Source: Allodiplogaster sudhausi (Eukaryota > Nematoda > Chromadorea > Rhabditida > Diplogasteridae). Taken from it: DNA of 64,000 bases. Shown here in pieces: positions 1 through 11,382 of this stretch. How positions within the stretch are numbered: the first letter of the stretch is position 1; each line of letters opens with the position of its first letter. The notes beneath the pieces were generated by a model that was given only the letters and a program-made list of their open reading frames with translations, did no database searches and was not told where the DNA came from. The stretch spans positions 2,416,501-2,480,500 of the forward strand of contig CALZFC010000060.1 of NCBI GenBank assembly GCA_945643635.1, written 5' to 3'. A program made the position numbers and the translations under genes.

Positions 1-101
1 TTCCCTAATCTCTAGTACTCTCTCCTTCTCCGTCTCTGTCTGTCTTTCTGTCTCGCTCTCTCTCTCACTCTCGCTTCCTCCCTCTATCTCTCCCTCTACA
101 G

Positions 102-1033
102 CGCATCCTCCCTCACGTGGCTGCGAACGTGCTGAGCCTGAGCATCTTCCGTTTTGGCGCAGACTTGCGCGAAACTCTAGCTGCCAACGGAATTCGACCT
201 CTTTCTGCCAAGCTGCGCAAGGTTATCTACAGTATGATCTTTGAACTTTGATCTTTGATTAGAATTATTCCTAGTTCATGCGATAAAGACAAACATAGTC
301 ATTGATGATCAACTAAGCAAGCAATTCGTAGGGTTTCCATTGCTATTTTCTTCCGGCTACTTATCCAATCACCGAATTCAATGTATTGGTTTTTGGTTTG
401 GTTCCCGAAAATTGCTTTCCACCTCCTATTCATATTCTGCGTCTTACAAACTTACTTAATTATTAGACATAATTAATTATTACGTAAATAGGCGACTTTG
501 TTGCATGATTTTTTTAAAGTAGATAGGCAACTTTGTTTATAGATGATAGAGTTCTGTACTCTAGGTAAGCGAGCGAGTGGAGAAGACACTGGACACAACC
601 ATGGCTCTGCTGGCGGCCGAGACTTTCCTGGCCCGCTCGCTGGCCTCTGATATTGTCTCCAAGGCAGAGATGCAGGTGAAAGTGGTTCCCTTTTTTGTAT
701 CTGAAATTTTAGTTATACATAACTTTTCTGTCTTGTGAGTTGTAATGTCTATTCATTAGACCGGTTTTTACTCATTTAATTTTAGAAGTTTGATGAAAGT
801 GTGTCAAATAATGGCCTACTTTGAGATTTGAAAAAGCTTATGTTTGACGAAATTGTTGTCTCCCGTATTTGATTAATTTTGACTATTATTTAATTCCTTT
901 TTTATGTTTATATTTTTAGCTGCGCGCCACTTTCCTGTCGCGCTTGAATCGCGAGGATCTCTGGACAGCTCTCGAATACTTTGACGAATCTCCAGAGGCC
1001 ACGAGCTCGGCCGGCGAGGAAAGCGATGCCTGA
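102..1033 (+). CDS. 3' end of unrecognised + strand gene (three exons)
   Basis: Three exons are visible: 102-221, 565-675 and 920-1033. They join in frame across AG acceptors (CTACAG, CTCTAG, TTTTAG) and GT donors, and end in TGA at 1031-1033. The encoded C-terminal piece of about 114 residues is helical-looking and charged. It contains RFGADLRETLAANG, then KTLDTTMALLAAETFLARSL, and ends with an acidic tail (SSAGEESDA). Bases 1-100 are a pyrimidine-rich intron, so the gene continues off the left edge. I do not recognise the family; a HEAT or other helical repeat protein is possible. No function is assigned. The exon-intron model is well supported by reading frame and codon use. Confidence 0.7.
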
Positions 1034-1590
1034 CACGATGTTTGAAGATTAGTTTCTCCTGACACGAAGAGGAGGTGTACTGTAGTTTAAAAAAGTTACT
1101 GTAGTTGTCTTTTGGCAAAATGATGTAGTCTGAGGATTTCTTTTATACGTTAGCATCTGTACATGGAGCTGCTTTCTATATTGTATATTTATGTATTTAG
1201 ATGGTTGTCTATTTTGGTTATTATTAGATTAGAATGGCCAGTTGTAAATATTTATATCATGTATTATTCAACAAAAAATGCGTGTTTCTCTCGTGTTTAG
1301 TTCTACTCTCTCTCTCTATTCAGGTTCCCCAAGCAATTATTGCGTGTGTTTTTGTTGCTCTCAAGCAAATTTCAAAGTAACTTACTGGTTCATTGATTCT
1401 GTCAGTTCAGTTGTCATTCTTGGAATGAGATTCTTGCAATGATAAATACGTAATCTAGTTAGAGAATTTCGTTCCTTGCTTTTCGGATTCGATGATACGG
1501 AGAATGGGCAATGCGGAGAAAATATTTTATTTTCCTACCGTATCCAAAAGTTATTCTATTTCAACCATGGTGTTAAATAAATATTATTTA
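1034..1590. other. Intergenic, convergent 3' ends
   Basis: No gene is seen here. The 3' end of the + strand gene meets the 3' end of P1. An AATAAA-containing segment on the minus strand (about 1,573-1,592) recurs about 70-110 bp beyond the stop of every P gene and is the likely poly(A) signal. Confidence 0.6.
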
Positions 1591-1659
1591 TTCCAGACTT
1601 ACATATAATATAGGTAGAGAAAGGAGCAAAATATAGTTTGTTAATGAAGGGAAATGTTA

Positions 1660-2968
1660 TCAGCCCCGGGTAGCCGGAAGGGAGGCATAGTGATAAGGAG
1701 CGGAAGGGGGGTTGGCGGGGGCAGCGGCCAGGTTTTCCGCTTGGGACGCGGAAAGGGAGGCGCAGTATGCAGCGCAATCTGCGGAAGAGGGAGAGGCAGC
1801 CTGTTAGAGTGAAAGATGTCTGTACTTATCTCCCTCTCTCTCCCTTTCACTCTCTCGCTCTCGCTCTCTCTCTCTCACACTCTTTCTCTCTATCTCTTTC
1901 TCTCCCTTCCCGCCTCACCCTCGTCTTCCTCTGAAGGAATGCAGCAATAGCTTGTCTCTTCCTTCGTCCATATCCACCTCCGCACGGGTTGCAGCAGCAC
2001 TGGGCGCAAACTGGCTGGATCGACTGAACGGGGCGCTCGATTCATGTTTATAATTAATTAATTAAGTTTCATTAATTCATGACATGTCCTGCAACTCTCA
2101 AATAATTTTAAGAAGATTTTAGATTTTGAAGAATATTCACTCGCGTCACAACTTACGATTCCCTGCTGGCAGCAACCGCAGCAGCATTGCTGGCAGGGAG
2201 TGAGCAGAACCTGAGAATTGGAAGCGAAATTATTTACAGATTAACCGGGTTCAGATGGTTTGGATATTGCCCAGCATCTTTATATTTCTCATATAAAGAT
2301 TCACTTTTGTTACAACAAAGTTACGATTGAAATAATAATGATAAAAATACACGCGGAATGCTGCCTCACCGATGGCGAGCCACATCCGCATCCGCATCCA
2401 CCGCCGCCGCCGCAGCCGCCGCCTCCTCCCCCACAGCAGCACGACTGCATCGGGGTCACGACGATCTGCATGTGGCACTTGTCAACTAGGTTCATCAAAA
2501 TATTTTCAATATTTAATAAATTTATTACAACTATCTAACTTATTTATCAATTTAATTAATTTACATTCCACTAAAAAATTTATAAACTGCACCTTTGGCG
2601 GGCAACAGCAGCACGGCTGGCAGCAGCAGCAACGCTTGGCGCGATCATCGAGGGTTCCGTTTGTGGCAGCGACGGCAGTGGCGACAGCGGGCGCGGCAGC
2701 CGCCGGATACGCGGAGTACGCGGCCGCGCCTGGAGCGACGGCTGGAGCGGGATACGTTGCTGCGGTTGCCGCCGGCACTCGTGTCAAGGGCGGGATTGCC
2801 TGAGGATATGTTTTCATTCCGAATCTGCTATACACAATTATTCTTTTGAAACTTATTGAATATGATTCAACTTGAAATAATAAGAAAATAGTGTCGGCTG
2901 ATTTAGCACGTCAGCACCTGAACAAGGGCAGCAGTGCCCAGGATCACTAGGAAAGTCGTGGCAGACAT
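1660..2968 (-). CDS. P1: secreted Cys-rich multi-exon precursor, paralogue 1
   Basis: The model is complement(1660..1800, 1919..2023, 2157..2210, 2370..2465, 2593..2799, 2918..2968), 217 aa, and all introns are phase 0. Exon 1 is a 17-residue signal peptide (MSATTFLVILGTAALVQ). Exon 2 is an Ala/Pro-rich pro-region starting AIPPLTRVP, with a furin-type site RAKR at about residues 70-73 directly before CCCCQPCCCC. Exon 3 opens IVVTPMQSCCC and runs into Gly/Cys repeats. Exon 4 is VLLTPCQQCCCGCCQQGI. Exon 5 has CAQCCCNPCGGGYGRRKR. Exon 6 carries an AYC motif (ADCAAYCASL) and an Ala/Pro/Tyr tail. A TATA box lies about 75 bp upstream of the ATG. The family is unknown to me. The signal peptide and dibasic sites indicate a secreted, proteolytically processed protein; a role in cuticle or another extracellular matrix is inference. 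Confidence 0.85.
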
Positions 2969-3040
2969 TAGGTTGGTTGGAAGAATGATGACGCTGAGTG
3001 AGCCTGAGGCTGATTGATGTCTGGGGATTCCACGGGACCC

Positions 3041-3047
3041 TTTATAT
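3041..3047 (-). promoter_or_regulatory. TATA box of P1
   Basis: The minus strand reads ATATAAA about 75 bp upstream of the ATG. It sits in a block of about 150 bp that is conserved upstream of all P genes. Confidence 0.6.
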
Positions 3048-3049
3048 GT

Positions 3050-4000
3050 GCCATCGTAGGTGGAACAGCACACATTTCCACCCCCGCAGTGCCCTCAGGA
3101 AGTCCGATTGTTCATTGGCAATCGGAGACGCTTCTTCTTCCGATTCGAATGCAAACGGTCATCATTCATGACTAAATAATGGGCCTCACTCCTTTCAACT
3201 CTGTAGCTTGCTTGTCAAACTTTGCCATCTGCGCCTCTCTCACCCTCATTTTCCCTTACCCTCTCTGTCTACCTCCTCAAACTTTTCTCATCTCATGCCC
3301 AATCTCTGTCTCTATTGACACTCTTCTCTCTCTCTCTCTCTTGCGCACATTCTCTCTCCCTCTCTCACTCTGTTGGTCTGTTTTTTTTCATACTGCTTGC
3401 CAAGTGCGGCGACCTGGTTATTCTTTTTTCTCGATTTTTATCCTCCCCAACCGGATATACATCCGAGTCCTTGAGCCAATTCCATCGGTCTCTTATCAAT
3501 AGACTTTGTGACATTGACTCGATGACTCTTGCAGCCAGAGATATGTATGCGAGAGTGTTCCCCGAAACACGGGAATGTTCTCCATACGATGCATGCAAAC
3601 ACAGTGAGATCCTTCTTGATCGGACATTCTTTCCCGGTATCACCTCTGCTCGTCCATCTGATCCATGCAATGACTTCTTTGACAGAGGTCGCTGGCTGGT
3701 CGTAGTCAAGGGGCGGGGGGGGGGGGGGGGCAAGGGCTTGCTGAATCGTCAATGGGAAGGCGTTCCTGACCAACAGTGTGTGGAATGTCAACCCATTTCC
3801 TGCTCTCGTATGCAGAGGGTGTGATGATAACACACCCCCGACATGCTGAGGGGGAATTGACCACCCCCTCGCTCACCTCAGCTCGAGTCTCAAATGTCAT
3901 TTATTTCAGTGTAACAACCATCTCATCCCTTTCAATTGTCTGCACTGATGAAATGCAGTTATCACTGAATATACTGTAATTTCTTTAAATAGCTGCTGTT
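3050..4000. repeat. Conserved upstream block of the P array
   Basis: Two parts recur beside other P genes. The first is a promoter-proximal segment (about 3,060-3,260, containing AATCGGAGACGCTTCTTCTT). The second is a distal segment (about 3,280-3,970) with related copies at about 13,525-14,230 and 16,310-16,960. No open reading frame is shared between the copies. The repeats mark the duplication unit: gene plus upstream DNA. Confidence 0.6.
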
Positions 4001-4311
4001 GAAGACCGAATAGAAGAAGAAGAAGAAGAAGCATCATCTTTCTTCCCTCTCGCACCCGCTATGCCATCAATCAATCAGCTCCAAGGAAGCGAATCTTTTT
4101 GTTAGACGGCGGTACAATCTCTCGACACAAAATACTACTTTTCATTCCGAAGTTATTGGCAAACATGAAATTCATGTTTTTTTTTGCAAAGACTTTTTCG
4201 ATCTTTGTAAGGTGTGCCAATAAAAGTGATCAATAAATATTATTTATCTCAAAGTTACGTAAAATACAGGCAGAGGAGGTAAAAAAAGGGAATTAATTGG
4301 GGGAAGGACAA

Positions 4312-5501
4312 TCAGTCTCGGGCAGTCGGAAGGGAAGCGTTCTGATAAAGAGCGAAGGTTGATAGGGCGGGGGAAGCAGCTGGGGATGCCGCCTGGGAGG
4401 ACTGGGAGGCGCAGTAGGCAGCGCACTCGGCAGACGAGGGAGAGACAGCCTGTAAAGCGGAAAGATGTCTGGGTATATCCACTTCTCTCTCAGTCTCTCA
4501 GTCTTTCCCTCTCTCACTCTCTCTCTTTTTGTCTCACTCTCTTTCCTCTCTCTTTCTCTCCCTTCCCTCCTCACCCTCGTCTTCCTCTGAAGGAGAGCAG
4601 CAATAGCTTGTCTCTTCCTTCGTCCATATCCACCCCCGCACGGGTTGCAGCAGCACTGGGCGCAGACCGGCTGAATCGACTGAAAAGGACGGTCAACACA
4701 ATATATATATATTTTTTTTTATTCTCAAATACGTAAACAGAGATTAAAGATTTTACGAATTCATTCGCGTTAGAACTTACGATTCCCTGCTGGCAGCACC
4801 CGCAGCAGCATTGCTGGCAGGGAGTGAGCAGGACCTGAGAATTAGAATTGAAATTATTTATTGATCAACCGGGTTCAGCTGGTTTGGCAAACGATATAGC
4901 CAAGCATCTTTATATTTCTCATGTAAAGATTCACTTTAGTTGCAACAAAGATACGATTTAAATAATTATGATAAAAATACATGCGTGAAGCTGCCTCACC
5001 GATGGCGAGCCACATCCGCATCCGCAACCACCACCGCCGCCGCCGCAGCCGCCGCCTCCTCCACCGCAGCAGCACGACTGCATCGGGGTCACGACGATCT
5101 GAATATGTCACATGTTTGAAATATTCATTAAAGTATTTTCAAGATTTAACAAATCTATTACAATTATCCTCCTTAATCTAGAAATCGCACCTTTGGCTGA
5201 CAACAGCAGCACGGCTGGCAGCAGCAGCAACGCTTGGAGCGATCATCGAGGGTCCCGTTCGTGGCAGCGACGGTGGGGGCGGCAGCGGGCGCGGCGGCCG
5301 GATACGCAGAGTACGCGGTCGCGCCTGGAGCGGCGGCTGGCGCGGAGTACGCGGCTGCGGAGGCCGCCGGCACTCGTGTCAAGGGCGGGATTGCCTGAGG
5401 ATATGTTTTCATTCCGAGTCAGCTACACAATTATTCTTTACCAACAGTACCTGAACCAGGACAGCAGAGCCTAGGATCACTAGGAATGTTGTGGCAGACA
5501 T
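4312..5501 (-). CDS. P2: secreted Cys-rich multi-exon precursor, paralogue 2
   Basis: The model is complement(4312..4449, 4575..4679, 4781..4834, 5000..5098, 5191..5394, 5451..5501), 216 aa. It has the same six phase-0 exons as P1: signal peptide MSATTFLVILGSAVLVQ; pro-region AIPPLTRVP...; RSKR before CCCCQPCCCC; a Gly/Cys exon starting IVVTP; VLLTPCQQCCCGCCQQGI; CAQCCCNPCGGGYGRRKR; and a last exon with AECAAYCASQ. Exon lengths match P1 within one or two codons. The tail after AYC is more diverged (ends NASLPTARD). It is apparently intact. Confidence 0.85.
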
Positions 5502-5570
5502 TAGTAGAACGGAAGACTGATGAACCTAAGAATAAGAGCCTGGTTGATGTCTGAGGAGAGCACAGGGACC

Positions 5571-5578
5571 CTTTTATA
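5571..5578 (-). promoter_or_regulatory. TATA box of P2
   Basis: The minus strand reads TATAAAAG about 72 bp upstream of the ATG. Confidence 0.65.
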
Positions 5579-5820
5579 CGTGCCGGATGGAACAGCACAC
5601 ATTTCCACCCCCGTAGTGCCCTCAGGAAGTTCAGTTCATTGACAATCGGAGACGCTTCTTTTTCCGATTCGAATGCAAACGGTCAGCATTCATTGACTAA
5701 ATAATGGGCCTCCCTCCTTTCAACTCTGTGCTTGCTTGTCAAACTTTGCCATCTGCGCCTCTCTCACCCTCACAATGCGTCTGATATTATTCTGAGAGCT
5801 GAGAAATGAAAAGAAAGTAC

Positions 5821-6339
5821 TGGAAGATTGAAGGCGCACGCCAGTCGGCAAGCGGCATTCTTAGGGTCCGAATCGTCAGTGCGGAGTTGGCTGACCATCT
5901 TGATGTAGATATTCAAGGCCCAGGTTTGGTCCAGTTGGTCCATGCCCTCTTAAAATAAAAGAACAACAATTCTTAAAGAGAAATAATGACAGATAAAGAA
6001 AGGTAAGGAGAAGGAGAATGAGGGTGTGCGAGTGGGTGAATGATAAAGAGAGCAAGAAAGGAAGAGAGAAAGAGAGAAAGAGAGAATTGAAAAATAGAGA
6101 ATGGAAAAATAAGGTAATCTCTTAATTACTCGTTGGCCGGAAGAAGCGAGCAGCTTCGTTGCAATCAACCGCCATTGCACTCTTTGAGAAGACTCGGCTT
6201 GCACAGCCAGAACAGGAACAACCTGAAGAGAGAGGAAGATGAAGAGGAAGATCAGAGAGTATCTCACACTCGAGCGGAGAGCGTCGGCCGGCAGGCAGTC
6301 CGCCACGTCTGTCAGCGTCTCCAACCACGCCGCGGCACA
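5821..6339 (-). pseudogene. Fragment of a HEAT-like protein gene (three exons)
   Basis: Exons 6339..6268, 6222..6130 and 5946..5821 join in frame to about 97 residues. They include WLETLTDVADCLPADALRSS, then VQWRLIATKLLASSGQR, then DQTWALNIYIKMVSQLR. The hydrophobic helix spacing resembles the HEAT repeats of phosphatase regulatory subunits, but the family call is weak. Splice sites are good (GTGAG, GTAATT, GTACTT donors; CTGCAG, CTTCAG acceptors). No 5' or 3' remainder is found nearby, so this is a fragment. Confidence 0.45.
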
Positions 6340-6439
6340 CTGCAGACACAAGAATTGAACTCCCTCTTAATCATCCTCATCAAACATACAATTCTCTTTC
6401 TGTCTCTGTGCATTCTGGACGATGTAGTCGAGTAGCAAT

Positions 6440-6531
6440 ATCGTCAGTTTCCTATGAAAAACTTTACGTTACCGTCTTCATCATTCCATCATCTCTCTCT
6501 ATCCCACTCCCATCTTTATTTCTTTGCGTCT

Positions 6532-6572
<41 letters not shown>

Positions 6573-6860
6573 GCCTCTCTCTCCCTCTCTCCCTCCCTCT
6601 CTCTTTCACTCTCTCTCTCTCTCTCTCTCTTCTGAGCGATCTCCTTTTCATTCTGTTTCTGCGAGAGAGAGAAAGAGAAAGCAGTGGAAGATGGAACCGT
6701 AGATTAAAAGGGAGAGTGCGAGAAGGTAGGGAAAGAGAAGATCTGCGCAAGAAAAAAAGATGGAGTGAGAGATGGCATAGAAGAAGAGAGATACGAAGGC
6801 AGAGAAGGATATTAAAGAGTTTAGCAGATTGAAATAAATGTAACAATATATTAACTTTTA
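6440..6860. repeat. CT/GA microsatellite region
   Basis: A long (CT)n tract (about 6,535-6,640) is followed by GA-rich sequence. The open frames here are repeat translations (Ser-Leu or Arg-Glu runs), not genes. Confidence 0.8.
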
Positions 6861-7115
6861 GCCTGAGATGAATTCAAATGAGGTCATGATTTGATAAGAA
6901 TAATGCAGCCACGCTGGCGGAAAGTCAATTCGTAATGAGGTCCTCCCTCATCTGTCATTCTCTCCTACTTTCAGCGGCTTAGCCGGTGGTCTTCCTTCCG
7001 TTCTTATCAAATGACTCTTCCCTTACGGGTCGGTTTTTTTTTTAAATATTAAACTTATATCTATTATTTTTAACACATCAAAGAATTACAAAACTCGATA
7101 AATTTATAAATTCCA

Positions 7116-8757
7116 GCTCCTGAAGGAGCCTATTGGCAACGGACTCCATGTGCGCAACACTCCCGACTTCCCAAGAATTGAGCAATTTCTGCTAAGAAAC
7201 CCAAACGGGAAGGATATGGGTTTTGAGGTTTAGAGAAAAAACTTCTTTCTCATGGGACGGCATATGCTTGCCATTTGCATTCTACATTTTTCAGATTCGG
7301 TACGATCCCCAATTCTTCGATGTTATTCCGAATTCTGGAATCTTGGGCTACCAGCAAACGGCAAGTTTTTGCACAATTAAATATTTAAACAAAAATATTT
7401 TTTTCAGGTTGATATCAACATCCGATACGTTGGTGTCGTGCACGGGGGCGGTCGCGTCACGATCAGGGAATACTTCGTTGATGAGAGGGCCAACGCCGGC
7501 CAGACTGAGTTTTCCATCTACTACCCCACGGTCTGCTGTCTAAATTCCCTCTGCGTTTTAGGAAGAATGTGCCAAGATACAAGCCTTCTTCTTTCTAAAA
7601 TGAAGAGATATTGAGTAAATTATCCATCTTTAAATTGATGTAAGAATCAAAAATAAATAAATGCAAAGTCTTTATAGGAGCCCTACGACTTCGTCAGAGC
7701 AGAGCTGTGCCCCCTGAACGAGCTTCTCATCGATAAGGAGGGAGGCAGGCGAGATCTACACATTGGCAATTCGGGTTCCTCCAGAATGGTTTACAAAGTT
7801 TGTTTTTCTATTGAATTAAAGTTTATGGGTTCGAACAACTTGGAAAAAATCATAGTACTCTTCGACTATCACTACCCCCCCCCCCAGAGAACCCCCAAAA
7901 TATTGAAATTTGATTTTTCTCTGAAACATGGCCCAGGGGTCATTTCACACTGGGAACACGAATATAACATCCATTTTAAATTATCGTTTGCTAAAATGGT
8001 GGAGTCGAACGTGTTCTCCCTTTGCCCAACGAAAGGATGAACTCCTAGATATAACCCTTAACGACCTCTACGAGAAGAATAGATACCTGAACTGGGCTCA
8101 ATGGCACTTCTTCCCAGCCCTTCATACCCTAATTACAACTCCCTTATCGAGATTAACAAACGCGATCTCAGTCAAAATTGAATTCCACAATTGTTACTAT
8201 ATCTTTTTTTAATGACGTTATATTTAAAAATGAATGATATATTCGTGATCCCCGTGTCAATCAACCGGCCAAGTTTCAGAGAAAAAAACCTCTGGAGTAG
8301 TGATAGTCAAAGAGTACCAAAATCATTCTTCAGGTCCTCCTGTCGAATGCCACATCCTATTTCGTGAACCCGGTTTACGGTTTTGTCGCCAGTGGCGGTG
8401 CCGCAAAAATTGAAGTGGAGCGAAGGAAGAAAAAAAAACGACGGAGTTGCCAAGGACAAGGTGGTGGTGCAATATAAGATTGCTGATCCGCGGGCTACGG
8501 ATGCATCCGCTGCATTCAAAGTCATCTTTAATGGTTCCGAAATAGAAATCGCACGCTCACTACCCGGCACACCAAAGCACCGTGACCACATCGTAATTCT
8601 CTTTGGTAACAGTGTCCTCAATAGGAAGCGTGAGTTGTCGCTGGAGAGGCCTCTTTCGATCTCCTCCTTTTCTGAACTGACCGGCTCTCCTTCCTCGCCT
8701 GCTCTCCTTCTCTGCCCACTCTCCTCTCTCCGCACCATTCGTTTTTGTTTTAAATAA
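7116..8757 (+). pseudogene. Tandem MSP-domain gene with a frameshift in an A run
   Basis: Exons at about 7,116-7,227, 7,294-7,362, 7,409-7,530, 7,678-7,786 and 8,335-8,640 encode two MSP (PapD-like) domains. Domain 1 contains FEIRYDPQFFDVIPNSGILG and TVDINIRYVG. Domain 2 contains LHIGNSGSSRMVLLSNATSY, then FVNPVYGFVASGGAAKIEV and VVVQYKIADPRATDASAAFK, a typical MSP strand order. In the last exon the frame entering from exon 4 hits a stop. The homologous frame is recovered only if one A is removed from the A9 run at about 8,429-8,438. A 5' start was not found. This is either a broken copy or an assembly indel. MSP-fold proteins of this kind are cytosolic and abundant in nematodes. Confidence 0.7.
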
Positions 8758-8773
8758 TCCGATGTATTTTCAG

Positions 8774-9777
8774 ATGGCAGATACACTTGAAAACCAGGAC
8801 GCACAGGCTTCAGAGGAGAATACGAATGGCTCTCCGAAGGAGCACCCAAATGAAACGACGTCTGCGCCGGTCGTGCCGAGTGACTTCGCAGTCGTACAGG
8901 ACGACGATGGAGGGGAGCCCATGGAATTGCCCATTGCCCCAGAAGACAACACTGTCGGAGTCGCCACTCTCACCAACGCCTTCCCCGGAGCTTCCGGCCT
9001 CAAGTTCAAGAATCCTAAGACTGGCGCTTCGCGTGCTCTTATGTCAGCTCTCTTTTGTATAACAACAAGTTTTTTTACGGAAAAGTATCTCATTTGCCAG
9101 AAATATTAAATTGTGTTGTCATTAATTAATGATAAAAGATGTTGTCATAATTTTGTTATATTTATAGGCCAAGTTCCTGCCTCCAACTGATGGCTGGAAC
9201 GATAAAGTCTTCACCGTCATTTTCCCTAGTGCTCCACGGGGTCAGCATCTATTTTCAACACTGAATTCATACTAACCTTTAGGTTTTGCTTTTTGACTAG
9301 GTCGCTCTTTAGTGAGCAAAGAGGATGAGAGATTGCATCAGAGAGATCTTTCGTGAAAGGAATTGCACGGGAACATGAAAGGTTTTTGTGAAGGAATTTG
9401 TGAGAGATTGTGAGAATGGAGAGAAACGGGCAGAGGAATGTTAACTGAGAATTGGAAAGATGAGATATGCTGACCGCGCTAATAAGAAGTTGAATAAGTT
9501 CTAATAGATGCATTTGACATTGATGCGGTCAGCATATCATATATGAATTGTGCGGTGCGAGGACAGTGAGTGTGTTATCAGGAGAGGGCGCGTGGAAGAG
9601 ACGGAAAGTGGATGGAGAGAGCGACGGAGAAGACGACAGTGCGGGGATCAAGCAGAAGAGACTCAACGACCCCAACACGCCCATCGATCTCATTGTTCTC
9701 ATCGTCAGCTATAAGACGACGCCCGAGGGATTCCGCAAATACTTTGAGCAGTCCGGCACAGTCGTAGTAGCAGATGT
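8774..9777 (+). pseudogene. tdp-1: 5' part of a TDP-43 homologue (N-terminal domain and start of RRM1)
   Basis: Exon 1 (from ATG 8,774, preceded directly by TTTTCAG) has an acidic N-terminus, then DDDGGEPMELPIAPEDNTVG and FPGASGLKFKNP. These match the ubiquitin-like N-terminal domain of TDP-43. Exon 2 (about 9,169-9,238) reads PTDGWNDKVFTVIFPSAPR. Exon 3 (about 9,581-9,777) has a basic KRRKVDG nuclear-signal-like stretch, then PIDLIVLIVSYKTTPEGFRKYFEQSG, the start of RRM1 including RNP2-like LIVLIVS; it ends at a good donor (GAT|GTGAGTG). The RRM1 remainder, RRM2 and C-terminus are absent downstream. The exon 1/2 junction has no clean in-frame GT donor. It is therefore a truncated copy. The ATG directly after TTTTCAG could be a trans-splice acceptor (inference). 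Confidence 0.75.
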
Positions 9778-9865
9778 GAGTGAGGGAAGAGAAGAGGCAT
9801 AGAAAGGGGAGAGAGCATGGCTGCAGAGAGAGGCGAGAGGAGTGGGAGACTCCTGTCAGTCACTT

Positions 9866-10033
9866 CCGCGGTAAGGTATCACCAACAAATTGACTTCCCA
9901 AAGGAGTTCAGGGCACTTTTTCGGTACTCCAGCCGAATAGCAAATAGTGTCTGATAAATAATGTCCTCTCTATTAGTAAGAGTGCCGAAAGAGTCCATTG
10001 AAAAGTCAATTTGTTGGTGATACATTACCGCGG
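9866..10033. mobile_element. Short inverted-repeat element (MITE), 168 bp
   Basis: The termini are near-perfect inverted repeats of about 31 bp, beginning CCGCGGTAAGGTATCACC on the left and the complement on the right (CCGCGGTAATGTATCACC read inward). It has no coding capacity. Possible 3-bp CTT flanks are too short to classify the superfamily. It lies just after the truncated TDP-43 exon 3. Confidence 0.75.
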
Positions 10034-11345
10034 CTTTTATTGCTCGCGGATTGAACTTATCGCCACATGTTTTCCACATATGCCATTCGAGAGCTATCGC
10101 GAAAACGAACAACAATCCCATTCATCACGTTATGATGTATAGATTGTTTGATCTACTTTTTTGGGTTCGAATATTTTGGCCACTTATTTGGCCTTGCTGC
10201 CAATTTACACTTTTTGGCGGATATATTTATTTCAATAGAGCGCAAAAATAGCTATCGGTTGATAGGTCAACCTTTAAGATTGGTTTTGGCATTTTCCAGA
10301 AATGAATTTTTTTATGTCATTTTCGCTAATTGGTTGTGCACGTCGAATGTCATGGGTCGCAGGTTCAAATCCGCGCGCGTGCAAACCCTTTTGCCGGCTT
10401 TTACCACGGGAAATCTGCAAAACAAACATCGATTCTGACCTTAGTGTGCTTCGTGGAGCAGAATGATGTATTGGATGAGTACGAAACTTTAAGATTGCAC
10501 GAAAAGTTGGAAAATGCGGATCTGTCAGTTTTGACGCGACAGCCATAGGAAAATCGATACTGTCATTGGTGGGGACGCCCTATCCAGATGTAATGGATGT
10601 ATGATGTAGAGAATTTTGTCGCGTACTGAAGAGTATTATCCGCATTCTCTTCTCGCTGAAAACATTGAAAATACAGCGCTTTGAATTGTTTTAGGTCATT
10701 TTCTGACAATTGCAGAAAAATCGAAAAATGCGTTATTTTCATGGAAATTGATATTTTTATGAAATTTTTATAGGGAGATTTTATGAAAAGGAACAAGCTG
10801 AATCGAATGAAATGATTCATTTTATGTTACAACAAGAATTTAACTTCTTTTTCACGCATTCCTTGAATCCCACAGATCCGAGGTACGCCAATTTGAAGAT
10901 ATTTTTGACAGCTTGGGAGACATCCAGGCTAAACGAAAAGAATTTATGTTATACAGTTTTTAATGCTCTACATTTTGAGATATAACAGCCACACACAAAT
11001 GAGTATAAGGTACTTAACCGTCAAATTCAAATATTAAAAGTAATTTTTCGATGTGAAAATGAAATAGTTGACTGAACATCTTTGCAGTTTTTGTTTAGAA
11101 TCCAACGATGATGCCAATAAAAAAAAAGAAAATTGAGAAATATTCAGTTTGAAGCGAGATACGTCTATTCATAAAATATATATACTTTCAACTGTTCACA
11201 CAAAAAAACATTTTTTGAAATTTTTTTTAACCATTTAATCTTGCTAATGGGGCCCTGTGCCATGCCTGACTATGTTTTCATACTCGAAATCCAACATCTG
11301 GATCTGGGGCAGGCCCTACTGGAGGCATACAGAGAGGCTCTCTTA
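10034..11345. other. Non-coding, repeat-derived region with a tRNA-like segment
   Basis: No supported gene is seen. Around 10,330-10,385 there is a tRNA-like arrangement: a CGCTAATTGGTTGTGCA D-arm-like stretch, then GGTTCAAATCC (a B-box match) 30-40 bp later. This is consistent with a SINE head or a tRNA relic. Bases 11,300-11,345 carry, inverted, an AGAGAGCCTCTCTGTA module that recurs at about 34,884, 36,551 and 43,500. Confidence 0.4.
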
Positions 11346-11382
11346 AAGCACATGAACGCTTAGTGACATTCGATACCTTAGA

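Noticed and set aside
2310..2498. Cys/Gly-rich exons as metallothioneins or toxin-like knottins
   Set aside because: CCC runs are tandem and embedded in long Gly/Asn spacers within large multi-exon precursors; no known knot spacing can be seen.
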